Shown piece after piece: positions 35,230-46,580 of a stretch of 64,000 bases of DNA (its first letter is position 1; each line of letters opens with the position of its first letter). The DNA comes from Dimorphilus gyrociliatus (lineage: Eukaryota > Annelida > Polychaeta > Dinophilidae). A program made the translations under genes and the position numbers. The notes beneath the pieces are model-generated. The model made no database searches. It saw only the letters and a program-made list of their open reading frames with translations, and was not told the origin of the DNA. The stretch is from positions 1 to 64,000 of the forward strand of contig CAJFCJ010000004.1 of NCBI GenBank assembly GCA_904063045.1. Reading direction: 5' to 3'.

Positions 35230-36891
35230 TTCTTTTGATCTCAATACGCTTTTAAAGGAGAAAAAGAAAAATTTATATTTTAATATGTTAATTCTCGTTA
35301 CTATTAATAATAATAATCGTCATTTGATCATTTGTGTAATTGAATCTTTAGCTTGAGTTTTATTTTTATTTAATATAAAAATGAATAATATTTGATTTAT
35401 TATGAATAAATAAATAAAAAAAAAATAAGAAATTTATAAAGTTATATTTGTAACTAGATATTTTTTCAATTATTCTTTTTTATGATATTCTGATAAGGAA
35501 TCTGATATCTGTAATATTAAACTTATATTATATTATCCTCTTTTTTTTTTGTCTCTTAATTTTCAATTTTGTTGTTAGTGTTTGAGAAATATTACAAAAT
35601 ATAAGTAATTATATACATATCTATATGTTTGCATAATGCAAATTTAAATATCAATGCTTTTTTATGGACTATATATATATATATAGATATATTTTAAATT
35701 ATACTTCTTAGATATACTAATATATATGTCGATTATTACATTCAAAAACATTAATAAATATGTAAATTGTTAGCAAATAAATAAGAAAAATAATAACAAA
35801 AAACACTTACAGGATTTTTATCTTTAAGAAAAAGCTACTTAAGAAAGGATATTGTTTTGTAGTTTTGTCCTATTTTAAGACCAAGCTTGTATCTTTTTCT
35901 TTTATGTTTTCTTCCTTTTGAGGATAAAATTGAATTTTTTTAATAGAGTAGGAAATCTCTTAATTATTTTATCAAATGAATATCTTTGGCAAAGTGTCAT
36001 GAACACAAAAATTCTGATATCTTTATTGTTTTTTTTTTTTCACAACTTTAGGCGGTACGAATAGAGTTCGACTTTTTAAAATTTAATCATAAAGACGAGT
36101 AGGCAAAGACAGAACGAGAAAGATAGATAGAGAGAGAGAGATTGATAGAGATAAAGAAAAAATTACGTAATACTTTTTTCCTTGACGGTTGAAGTTTAAG
36201 TACAATTGACCTTTAGACAAACTTGAATAGTTATTTTAACCAGTATGTAAATCGCTTTGGGTTTTGAAGCACTGTAACTATATCATCTTATCTATATAAG
36301 ACAATACTAGTATTCTTAAAAAACGTTAACCTAATATTTTTTTATACTACTCATTCGATGTTCTGCTTAGGACATGTAGGCTTTTTGGTATTAATTATTG
36401 CTCAAAATAGCTTACACTGCTTAGTAAGTCCATAGAAGTTTAAGTAGAAAGGTACAATATATTAAACAATCGCGTGACTATTATTTTTTTTTGTAAAATG
36501 ACGCCCTCTACAGTTATCCTCAAAGAGAGAGACAAGCCGGAGATTTACATTTAAAGATAGGAGGACAAGCGATAGAGAGAGAGAAAGAGATTTTCATTAA
36601 AGAATATTAATGTATAATGAGAAGACTTAATACATGATTGAACAGGGAGGAATATAAGAAATAATATCAGAGTAGGAAACAATTATTTTGTTAATTTCTA
36701 TGGATTAAAGAAAAGAAGTTGAAGGTCTTATTCTCTTTATTACGATTTCGAATATTTGAGGACATAAATACTCCTATCAAATCGTTTACAAAGTTCTATA
36801 GATAAGACTTTATATTTATACATATACTGTATTGTTCACACTGAAACGGATTGTTTAACTTCATTTTGAGATTTGACAAAACACAATTATC
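35230..36891. other. intergenic between divergent copies 14 and 15
   Basis: AT-rich, with GA-rich stretches near 36118-36142 and 36575-36593. Likely contains both promoters, but no motif can be assigned. Confidence 0.5.
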
Positions 36892-38540
36892 ATGAAACTA
36901 CGTATTAAGCATATCATTAATGCTTTAATATTCTTGATAACACTTATTAGTTTCGTTATATACTGTATGGGTTTCTTGAAGGATTGCGTAACAGTTACTT
37001 ATCATATAATAGAAAATGGATCCAGAAGGGAATACGTATTAAAATTTTTCTCAAGCTATCTCAATGTTATGGGTAATAATTGTTTTTTTTTTGAATATTT
37101 AAAATATCTAAAGTATTTTACAATAAAAGAAACAATTTAAAAATGATGTTAAAATTGTAAAATAAGATTTCAACTAGAGATTAAATATCTTACTTTTTTT
37201 CCCTATGCTATCAATCTTTATTATTTATATATCTTTTTATATTTTTTTTTTGTTCTACTATCATTACAGGTTCAATTTATCTAGTACTATGGTTGATAAA
37301 TGGAAATTTACTTTTCCTCTCGCTATTTGGTGTTTATTATCATCGATTAAGGAGTGCCTTGTACAATGGAGTGTTGTTTATTTCTCTTACAATCCAGTGG
37401 ACAGTTATCATTATAAATGCTACTATAGTTGTATGGGAAAATACTGATTCCTCTACAGATCATATACAATTATCATTTGGATGGGGTTTTATTAATTTAA
37501 CAATAGCCTATGGTTTAGTTTTCATTGTTCTACTAGTTAAAATTCAAGAGAGATATGTTTTTAGGAAGAAATGTTTAAAATATCGTGAGGACTTTCGTTT
37601 GCTAGAAGAAGGGACTGTCTCTGTTAGATCACCAAAGTCAACTAGCCAATATTCGAGACTTTTCGTTCATTTTATTAGACATCAACAAGATTTTAAAACA
37701 AATAGTTTCCATCAAATTTCATTTCATCCGTCAGAATATTTTGACCACGACCAATCTTCCCTACATTCACCGTCTCAAGTGGAATTATGCAATCAATTCT
37801 TGAATATGAAAAAATTCATTATATTTGGTTTAAGGTCAAAAGCAACTAATAATAACTCAATACTCGAAAGCCAAACAATAAATTTGTCTCATTATCACGC
37901 TAAAGAGTGTTGCTGCACTCTGCCGGCATTGAAGAAAAATTGCGATTGGATGAAATTGGAGGTGCAATTAGATTTTAGGAGGTTTCATAGTTATTCAAAT
38001 GAATCGGGAGTAATTACTTTCAACAAAATGGATATAGCTTTTCTAAATAAATTGGGTTTCACTTTTGTTACACCAACAAATCATCCAATGTATCCGGCAA
38101 CAACGCTTATAGAAATTTTCCGAAAGTTTGAGGACTTTTCAGTAAGATTCTGTGAATTGTGTACATTTATTGTGGAAAGTTTAATCATTAGGGATAATGG
38201 ACTTTACTTATTACAAAATCTCTTGAATGAATTTGATACCTCAAAGAAACAATTTATCATTAAAACGCTAAAAGAAGGAATTTTTACTTCTTGGCCTCCT
38301 CCATTAAAACTGTTATCATTACAAAAGTCAAGATATCTCATTAGACTGGGTTATTCTCTGTGGAATTGTGAGGGCATTACACATGATCTTAGGTCATTGG
38401 TTCATGATCCATCAAAAAATACTGAAAGACTTAATATTTTTAATATTTTTAATCTAACATATGAATCCTATTGGAATCATTCAGGACTAGAAGTTGGTAT
38501 ATTCGAAAATTTGAATTGTCAATTTACAACAAAACTATAA
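36892..38540 (+). CDS. four-TM protein with SOCS-box-like tail, family copy 15
   Basis: Exons 36892-37072 and 37270-38540; 483 aa. The 197-nt phase-1 intron is the longest in the family. TM1 lies near residues 8-28; the loop has an N-G-S site. TM3 has the T-x-x-W-T-V-I-I-I pattern and TM4 is preceded by L-S-F-G-W-G, both resembling claudin-like proteins further along. Then comes Y-H-A-K-E-C-C-C ... N-C-D-W-M-K-L. AFLNKLGFTFVTP and ESLIIRDNGLYLL (RDNG variant) follow, then WPPPLKLLSLQKSR (Lys for Trp, Ser at the Cys site). The C-terminus QFTTKL fits a T-x-L PDZ ligand. Confidence 0.79.
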
Positions 38541-39420
38541 AACTGAAAACAAGAAAAAAACTGTTTGTTTTATTGTTTAGAAAATTGGAAAAAAAAACTT
38601 GTTTCTATTTATGTTACTTTTTAAAGTGGATAGCGTTTTGTTTACCTAGTTAATTTATAAAGAAAAAGGAACAATTATATATAAAAACACAATCAGTTCA
38701 AATTTTTCTCTCTCTTTTTTTTTCAATGTTCAAAAAGTGTTGAAATTATTTTTTTTAAAAAAAAAACAAATAACGAAATAAAAAAAATTGTTTACACAAG
38801 AAATTCTTTTATACATTTATAAAATCTTTATGTAAATTAGTTGACTTGTTTTATAATTGACAGTTTCTGCATAAAATGTATTATTATTCTATCGTATTGT
38901 ACTAGTAGAGATTTTTTTTGAAATTTAAATACCTTTATATATTTTAACAAAAGTATATATTAAAGAGATCGGTTCTATTGTATATATTTAAAAGCTTGAA
39001 TCTATTCATAGTTTATATTATATTTATTTCTGGCGCAACAGAATAACAAAAACATCGTTCTGTCTGTTTGATTTTACTATTTGAATGATACGTTTGCAGC
39101 TTTTGAAAGCTACTACATTAAATATATCTATACCTATACCTTATACTGTATACTAGTCTAAATACAGTATGGAGATTTTTTTTACCAATGGTATAGAATT
39201 ACTCTGCGTATCTCTTTCAATACAAAAAAAAAGTGTTAAATATAGTTTATATGGTGTAGTGAACATCATATAATAAATATACGTTTAGGTTAAAATTTCT
39301 GTTGTAGTTGTTTTTTTAGTACTCAAATATTTTCCTCTTTTTGTTAAATTGGTTTATATAAAAATTACATAAGATTTTTTGTTAATTAACACACCAAAGG
39401 ATAAGATATTCTTCAAGTAA
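38541..39420. other. intergenic, no gene seen
   Basis: AT-rich with poly-A/poly-T runs. A 60-codon ORF overlapping the end of copy 15 is a shadow. Confidence 0.55.
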
Positions 39421-41069
39421 ATGGCTCAGATTTGCAGGCATATTATCAGGAAATGTGTTATCATTACATTGGTTTTATTTAGTGTTTTTCTTTACGTTAT
39501 CGCTACTCATCATAGTTATTTAAAAGTATCTATCTTAGAAGAAACCGGAAATACTACTGAATATTCACTTCCTAAAGATTTTAACTCTTTAACGCGTAAG
39601 TAATTTATCCTGTTAATATTGTAATTGTGTACTAAATATTGAAATTTTTAGGTAAACTACTATGGGGGGCATTGTATTTTCTTAATGCCGTTATGTACTC
39701 CTTACATATTACCTTTGCCTTCTTTTATATTGTTATTTCATGTAATTCAGCCTATAAGAAAAGGGGTGAAAAATACTTTCATAGGTTTATTATAGCTACT
39801 TTTGTTACTACGACGCTACAATGGTTGGTATTTGTGTTAGAGTATTATCAATTCTATCATAAGCATATTACGAAAAAAACAAAATATCTGGTTAAATTTC
39901 AAAGTGGCTTCTTTCTCACTCTAACTTCCTACGGATTAACTCTAATGCTGGTAATTGTTGGTATAGAATCTAATATTCGTTGGAAGAATATAATTGGACG
40001 TTTTAAAGTAATGTCATTAAAGTTTCCTCCTTCACCTCATATACCTCCCGAAGCTGTTTCTGGTTCACCTCCGAGAAACGTACCTAAAAATCTCGTATTG
40101 AACTTTTATAAATGGAGTTGGAAAGTTGAGAAGGGAAAAATAAATAGGGTAAACTTTAAACCGTATTATAAAAATTACCTGAGAATGTCAAAGAAGACAC
40201 CTACATTCTATAGTCTTACTCCCAATATATCATACGATAGAATGTTTCTATATAGTCAATCAAAGCAAATGAACTATTATCATTTTAATGAATGCACATG
40301 TACAAAACAGTATTATTCCTGCTGTTCATACAAAAAATGCAATTGGAAAAAACTCGAAATTCAAATAGGCATTGAGCGATTACATGGAAATAATAATAAC
40401 AACTTTCATGAGGATAACTCTTATATTAAGGTTACAGATATTGCCTTTCTGAACAAACTAGAATTTACAATACTCACTTCATTTAGTTTGCCTGAAAATT
40501 CGGATTGGAATCTCATTAACTTCCTTCAACAACAGCACGAATTTAATGGGAAATTTTCAGAAATCTATATCCCGCTGGTTGAAAGTCTAATCATAAAAAA
40601 CAATGGTATAAGCCTTGTTAATTCTTTGTTGAAACAACTGATTAATCCTCAGCATAGACAAATGATAGTATCTCTTGTTGTTGATGAAATTTTCAAGATA
40701 TGGCCTCCTCCTTTAAAATTTCTTAGTTTATTACAATCGAGATATTATATAAAGGAACAGAAAAAATTATCGAATTTTAGAAATATACCTCCAGCTATTG
40801 AGAAACTTGTCTCGAATCCTTATGATAATACTGATGTATTTAATATATTTGATTTTTTGAATCTTACATACATGAATTATTGGACAGAAAAAGAGTTAAG
40901 ATTTGGAATATTTGAAGAATTACCGATAAAAAGCTATAAATTAAATATCTTAGAATTAAATAATGATTCACAAACTGTACAAACTATTGAATTTTCAACA
41001 AGTAGTTCGGATAACAAAGTAACTTATACCACTCACCAAGAAACGCTTGAAAAAGACTCGCACGTATAA
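39421..41069 (+). CDS. four-TM protein with SOCS-box-like tail, family copy 16
   Basis: Exons 39421-39595 and 39652-41069 with a 56-nt phase-1 intron; 530 aa, the longest copy. TM1 is near residues 12-30; the loop has an N-T-T site. TM3 is FVTTTLQWLVFVLEYY and TM4 is preceded by V-K-F-Q-S-G-F-F. A Pro-rich stretch (FPPSPHIPPEAVSGSPP) follows TM4. The cluster is Y-H-F-N-E-C-T-C ... CC ... C-N-W-K-K-L. ESLIIKNNGISLV precedes WPPPLKFLSLLQSR, then IPPAIEKLVSNP as Cullin-box-like element. A Ser/Thr-rich extension beyond the family signature ends KDSHV, an S-x-V PDZ-ligand-type end. Confidence 0.79.
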
Positions 41070-41605
41070 ATTTTTACATCGTTGTTGATTATCTAATGAA
41101 TATTTAAAATTTGTAAAAATTACCTCAATTTGTGTTTGTCATTTGTTAAATTTATGATTAATATATAAACTTTAAAGGTTGTTTTTTTTTTAAATTCAAC
41201 TATTGTATAAAAACTTATTAAAACAATAAGTTACATTATTATTTCAACGGTATACATCTATAATTGAGTTGATAGACTCTTTTTCACAAAAGTTTGTAAT
41301 TGATTACTCAGCATTTTTCTCTTTTCTTTCTGTTATATTTTTATTGCTTTTGTATATATTAAAAAAAAAATACGAAAACATAATGCTCCTAAATAAATAA
41401 TAGGTTTAATTGGGTAACATACATGACTCCTTTGTACTCAAATATACATTCACTTCTATTCGATACTTTGATAGCTACCTGAACATGACCTTGAATGAAT
41501 GGGATAAATCGTTAAAGAAACAGATAAGAGCGTAGTTTTTGGAATATTACCTTGGACAGTTGCTTTCGAAACATTCATAAATATTCTGACTGTGTAGTGT
41601 TCAAT
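41070..41605. other. intergenic, no gene seen
   Basis: AT-rich. The upstream open frame from 41552 starts with TTG and is treated as 5' leader of copy 17. Confidence 0.55.
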
Positions 41606-43156
41606 ATGTTGCGTAAAATCTTACTCTTCCTGAAAAAAAATGATCATTTTGTATGGATGTCAATTTTAATTCTGTTAGCAGTCATTCTAAATTTGAAAAC
41701 AGCACAATTTCAATTCTTTCATACTTCATTTAAAGAAAATCAAACAGGTAAATATCTTTTTCTCTATAATTATATAAGAATTGTATCATTCTTTTTACTA
41801 AAACATAAGATACACCAATCAATCCTTTTCTATGTTTGTTTTTCTTGTTTCTTAACAGAAATAATTCATCTGTTACTATCGTCGTTAAGATGTTGCGGAA
41901 CAGTAGTAATGCTACTTTCATATCCATTGGGAGATCGAATCAGGATGACTCAAAAGTTTACTCTCATCTGTTTCATTATTATACTCTGTTTATCGATTAT
42001 AGAAATTCCGTTTCTTGTTAAGATGAATAACAACAAGCATTCAAATTTTAACTCGGAATATCTCACTGATATTATATGCCACATTCTAAATGTTGCTATT
42101 ATCCTTCTCTCAATTTTTATATTGGTTTTAAAGATGTTTAATATAAAATTAACGGATTTTTTCTGCATCTATAAACTTTATCATTGGAAATCGGAAAACA
42201 ATTTTATCTTACAGCCTGAAGCCTTTGTTCGTCATTATCCGTCAAATATTTGCTTGGGGATGAAGGTTAATTACAGAGTTTACAGGTTAAAAGGAAGTCA
42301 TGGGAAAATGCGGTATCATCATTCTCATCCATCGCTATATTCTGATGAAGAATCATCTTGGAAAGAATTTATGTCAGACCCGGTTTTTCAAACAGATTCA
42401 AAGATAAGATGCCAACCAAATAGTAGATATCACGGGGCAAATAAAAAATTTATAAGATCATACATGAATACTTGTCATAATCAAGAGTGCAGAAACAATA
42501 AAATTATTCATACTCAGAAAGAGTGTAACTGGAAGAAAATGGATATTGAAATTGATTTTGAAATACTCAGAAATAACAATAATGACGACAGAAAGAAATA
42601 TATCGATTATTTTAATTTAGTATTCCTACATAAACTTGGATATTCATTCTTATCCACATCGAACTATGAGAATTATCCAACTTTTACAATACTTGACTAT
42701 CTGAAAATGCAAACTAACTTTAATTTTATCTTTGAAAATTTATACGTTTTTATTATCGAAAGTTTAATTATAAGAGAGCCCAGTCAACGTATGATTCAAC
42801 TACTTTTAGATAAATTAGATAACCCTTGGCATATAGAAGCAGTTGTAGTTTACCTGTACGGGAAACTATTTAAACAATGGCCGTTTCCTTTATGGTTCTC
42901 AAGTTTACTTGTAATAAGGTCTTATCTACGCAAGGGAATGAAAATGGACACATTGTCGTTAGCTCCACTTTCAATTCAAAAGTTTATCTCGGATCCAACA
43001 TCAAGAATAAGTAATATTATGAACTTTAGATATATAGAATATTTTACTAATGATCATCTAAAATATGGTTTATTCGAAAGTCTCAATATCATTGATGGAA
43101 AACTAGAAAAAGTTTGTACAACAAAAACGGCTACCACTTTAGATTCAGCTGTATAA
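41606..43156 (+). CDS. four-TM protein with SOCS-box-like tail, family copy 17 (divergent)
   Basis: Exons 41606-41747 and 41859-43156 with a 111-nt phase-1 intron that is 37 codons long without stop; 479 aa spliced. TM1 is near residues 14-28; the outer loop is short with N-Q-T just before the splice site. TM2-TM4 follow, then a His-rich linker and C-H-N-Q-E-C ... E-C-N-W-K-K-M. This copy diverges most in the tail: ESLIIREPS replaces ESLIIREDG, and WPFPLWFSSLLVIR replaces WPPPLW. The NPxxN/DIFxxLNLS segment is replaced by R-I-S-N-I-M-N-F. APLSIQKFISDP is kept. It ends TLDSAV, an S-x-V PDZ-ligand-type C-terminus. It is convergent with copy 18. Confidence 0.75.
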   Translation: MLRKILLFLKKNDHFVWMSILILLAVILNLKTAQFQFFHTSFKENQTGKYLFLYNYIRIVSFFLLKHKIHQSILFYVCFSCFLTEIIHLLLSSLRCCGTVVMLLSYPLGDRIRMTQKFTLICFIIILCLSIIEIPFLVKMNNNKHSNFNSEYLTDIICHILNVAIILLSIFILVLKMFNIKLTDFFCIYKLYHWKSENNFILQPEAFVRHYPSNICLGMKVNYRVYRLKGSHGKMRYHHSHPSLYSDEESSWKEFMSDPVFQTDSKIRCQPNSRYHGANKKFIRSYMNTCHNQECRNNKIIHTQKECNWKKMDIEIDFEILRNNNNDDRKKYIDYFNLVFLHKLGYSFLSTSNYENYPTFTILDYLKMQTNFNFIFENLYVFIIESLIIREPSQRMIQLLLDKLDNPWHIEAVVVYLYGKLFKQWPFPLWFSSLLVIRSYLRKGMKMDTLSLAPLSIQKFISDPTSRISNIMNFRYIEYFTNDHLKYGLFESLNIIDGKLEKVCTTKTATTLDSAV

Positions 43157-44002
43157 TCTTTCTTAGTAGATATAAATTATATATATATATATATACGAAT
43201 ATGTGAAAAATAAACAACATTGTAATAATATATTATTTACTATTTAAGTGAATTAAAAAAACAAATCATCCTATTTTCTTTATAGTATTAACTGCAGATT
43301 ATCTTTACTATGGTAAATGAATAATCATTTCTTTCAGAATGATTTAATAGACTTTTCTTATCTATCTTCATTTAAATCTAGAAAAGTAAGATTGATTATC
43401 TTATTATTGCTTTTATTATTCATTTTTCCTTTCCTCTTAAACGCCTTCTTGATCGATAATCCATCAAGAATATTTATTTGATTGTCTTATCAAAATAAAA
43501 TCAAAGTCACTTTAATTAATTAAACTTTACGTTTTCATCTTTTAATTAAATATACATTACTTATTTATTATTTCTAATAAGTAAGCAATTAGACTTTTTC
43601 TCTTTTATTTAATATAGTAAAGCATATATTTTGATGAATACGCCATCTATTGATTAAAATTGGAAATATTTTATAGAAGAACAAAAAAATATCTTTTCAG
43701 ATATTACAATTCAAAAAAGAAATCAGAGAGAAAATTAGTTTCTTTTTAAAAAAAAAAGATGTTTTTTTATCTAATTGAAGCTCAATTTAGTATGGATAAA
43801 TTTAGCACTATAATTGCGGGATATAAATGGAAGACACTATATATAATAAACACATAAGGAAGATAGAGCATGGAATCACACATCTTATATATTTATATAT
43901 TTTTGGTATACATTTACAATACGTAACATATTAATTCTGATAACCTAAAATAACAATTATCCCTTTTCGAATTAAGCTTAAAGCATAATAAGTTTTAATT
44001 CT

Positions 44003-44050
44003 ATCTCTCTTTTTTCTCTTTCTCTCTCTCTCTCTGTCTCTCTCTCTTTT
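44003..44050. repeat. (CT)n tract
   Basis: CT-dominated run. Confidence 0.85.
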
Positions 44051-44309
44051 TATCTTTATAACTTACAGATGAAATGCTGCTTCACATGGTATAGAATTTT
44101 TTTTACCCAAGAGCATTAAATGTTTTATTATAGTTTATTTTAAAGAGACAAAATATAAAGGTAATAATAAAGTATACTGTTTATCAATTCTCTAGAAACT
44201 CTTTTCATGCATCATTTTCAACGAATTGTAACAAGAAAAACCTCTATTTAGCATCTCATATATCATTCGAGAATATTTTTGAGAAACAATAAAGCTATTA
44301 TATAAAAAT

Positions 44310-44410
44310 GTTAGAAAGAGGGAAACAAGAAGAAGAAGAAGAAGATGGGAAAGTAAGAGAAAGAGAGAGAGAAAGAGAATGGAAAGGGAGAAAATGAGAA
44401 GAGGTTGAGA
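44310..44410. repeat. purine-rich (GAA)n/(GA)n tract
   Basis: About 100 nt of almost uninterrupted purines on the plus strand, including AGAAGAAGAAGAAG. Confidence 0.8.
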
Positions 44411-44900
44411 AGGTTATTAATAAAATTCTTTTTTTAGCTGTTTCTGCCATGTATTATTGTAAATAATATTCCAAATATTTACATATAACACATAATACAA
44501 TATATTTCTTTAATATAGATTTTGTCTGAATTCTTTTTCCATTTGATTTTACATGAAATGTAAGGAAATTTTCAACAGAATTCGTGTTATTTATATTCCA
44601 TCATCTCCTTTATTGTATCTTCCTTAGCTTTATAATTAGTATATTTGTTACTATAAAAAGTAATTGTTTGTGTTAACATACACAATATATAAAATATATA
44701 TTATTATATATTTTGTACATATTCTAAATGTATAGGTGTCAATACAAGTATCTATATTAAACTATGACCTGTATGCAGTATATTTTTAATTTGTATGCAT
44801 ATTTTTTAGTATTAAAAGGAGGGCAGTAATTTAAATTATTATATATTATTGCTATTTAATTGATAATACTCGCTTGGATGCACAGAATTATATTTATGTA

Positions 44901-46489
44901 TTATAATTCTATACATTCGAATATTCCGAATCTTAACGGCTTATAAGTCCATTCATAGACGTGCCATAAGCTCAGTGTTGAGAAGATGTCGAAAATTTCA
45001 GAATTATTATACGGATCGGCGACGAACAATTGAATCATTTCCGGTATATGTCCATTAGTAGAAATGCTCTCTAAAGAGCCACCGTATCTTAAAAACCGCC
45101 TACACCGTTGTAGGCTTAAATACCATAGAGGGGGTGGCCACTCTTTAAATATTAGACAAGTAACGCACTCCCTAACCATTTTTCTATGCTGTTTGTCCTC
45201 CAATTTAGCGAGTAGTACATTTACCAGGAATAGACCATTATCCCTGATAATTAAACTTTCTACGATGTAGACGTACATTGCTTTAAATCTTGATCGAAAG
45301 TCTTTCTGCTTTTGCAAATAGTCAATAAGTGTCATATTTATATTTTTTGGATAGTTAAAGGGTGTAAGAAAGGTAAAACCAAATTTATTCATAAACGTTA
45401 ATTCCAAGGCACTCCAGCGGCTTGTATGAGTAGCTCGAGAGTTTGACGTACAGAAATCTACTTGAATCTCCAATTTCTTCCAAGAGCAATTTCTTCTATC
45501 GGAACTAGAGAAAAATTGCCAAGAACAGTTACACTCTCTAGAATGTATGTCGCACAGAAGAGACAATTGTCTATGTCGGCAAATCTCTCTATACTCTCCG
45601 CAAAGACAGACACTAAATATAGTTGTGTCAACTGAGGTTTTTAATTCTGCAAAACTATCGTACAGTTGATAAGGGAGATCTTCGTTGGAACTACTTAAGG
45701 CGTCTAAAAAACGATTTGTATCGAAGAAAGTCCAACCCAATCTGCTAGACTTTTTGTCCCATTTATAACGTATAAATTTCACTTTTAAATCTGTTGATAC
45801 AATTTCAGGTACGAATTGATGGACAATAGCCTTTCTAGGATAATTAAAAACGGAAAAAGCAGCTAAAGCTGTTGCTCTTTTCGAGTCTCTGAGTAATGCT
45901 ATTAAAAGTGACTTCTTTTTGGAATGTAGTACCGCCAAAAGAAAGGACAATGCAGATGACATGAGGGCTAATGAAAAGCCAAATTGTAAAACAACGTTTG
46001 ATCGGCCACGCTTTACAGCCATTCTATCCCAAAAATATACTGCGGCTTCGATTAAACTCGATAGCCATATCATTGCTGTCGATAAACAGCAAACTCCATA
46101 TATTATTACGCAACATCTCTTTATTCTTTTGCAGTTTGAGGAAGAGCATTGTTCTAAGATAAAAGTTAGAGTTGTCATTAAACCGCCAACAATTATTAAA
46201 CCGAAATTTCCAACTAATAAATCACGTGACAATCTTCTCCACACTACGTAAATAGCAAGAATTTATTATAGAATAAGAGGAAATAAAAAAAACTCTTACG
46301 GGTAAGATTCGTCCAATTACCGTTTGAAAATCCAATGTATATTGTTTTCTCTTTGATATTGGAAGTTGGATCAGGGTTAACAGTTATCCAATAAGGATGG
46401 GATAATGATTTCAAATGAATCAAGGGATTTAGAAAAGCAATGATGAATATAACAAAATTTACCAAGAATGAATAACAGCAAGGTGACAT
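44901..46489 (-). CDS. four-TM protein with SOCS-box-like tail, family copy 18
   Basis: Exons complement 46489-46300 and 46243-44901 with a 56-nt phase-1 intron; 510 aa. TM1 is followed by P-Y-W-I-T-V-N; N-W-T and N-L-T sites end exon 1. This copy most resembles claudin/PMP22-type proteins in its membrane part: TM3 GVCCLSTAMIWLSSLIEA and TM4 LQFGFSLALMSSALSFLLAV. After a basic stretch come I-H-S-R-E-C-N-C-S-W ... N-C-S-W-K-K-L. TFMNKFGFTFLTPFNYP and ESLIIRDNGLFLVN follow, then WPPPLWYLSLQRCR and HIPEMIQLFVADP. It is slightly GC-richer than its neighbours. A (TA)n tract starts about 5 bp upstream of the ATG. It is the last family member, facing the Ig-like gene across 3.5 kb. Confidence 0.8.
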
Positions 46490-46490
46490 T

Positions 46491-46493
<3 letters not shown>

Positions 46494-46544
<51 letters not shown>

Positions 46545-46580
46545 TTATATACTATATATTTATATATACATATATATAAT
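46494..46580. repeat. (TA)n microsatellite
   Basis: Long TA dinucleotide run immediately 5' of copy 18. Confidence 0.9.

Larger units (their letters stand above)
43157..44900. other. intergenic between convergent copies 17 and 18
   Basis: AT-rich. CT tract at 44003-44050 and purine-rich GAA/GA stretch at 44310-44410. No gene or paralogue fragment seen. Confidence 0.55.

Noticed and set aside
41552-41605. N-terminal extension of copy 17, and similar ones for copies 5, 9, 13, 14 and for claudin-like genes
   Set aside because: The longer frames begin with TTG or GTG. The first in-frame ATG gives the exon 1 length typical of the family.
45919-46251. 110-codon plus-strand ORF
   Set aside because: Antisense shadow of copy 18 exon 2, with no family resemblance.
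706-46489. Reading the family as seven-TM chemoreceptors
   Set aside because: Only four hydrophobic segments are consistent; the C-terminal 300 residues are soluble and conserved.
706-46489. Reading the helical block as ankyrin repeats (ASB-type SOCS proteins)
   Set aside because: No G-x-T-P-L-H-x-A-like pattern or 33-residue period. The block is one conserved unit.
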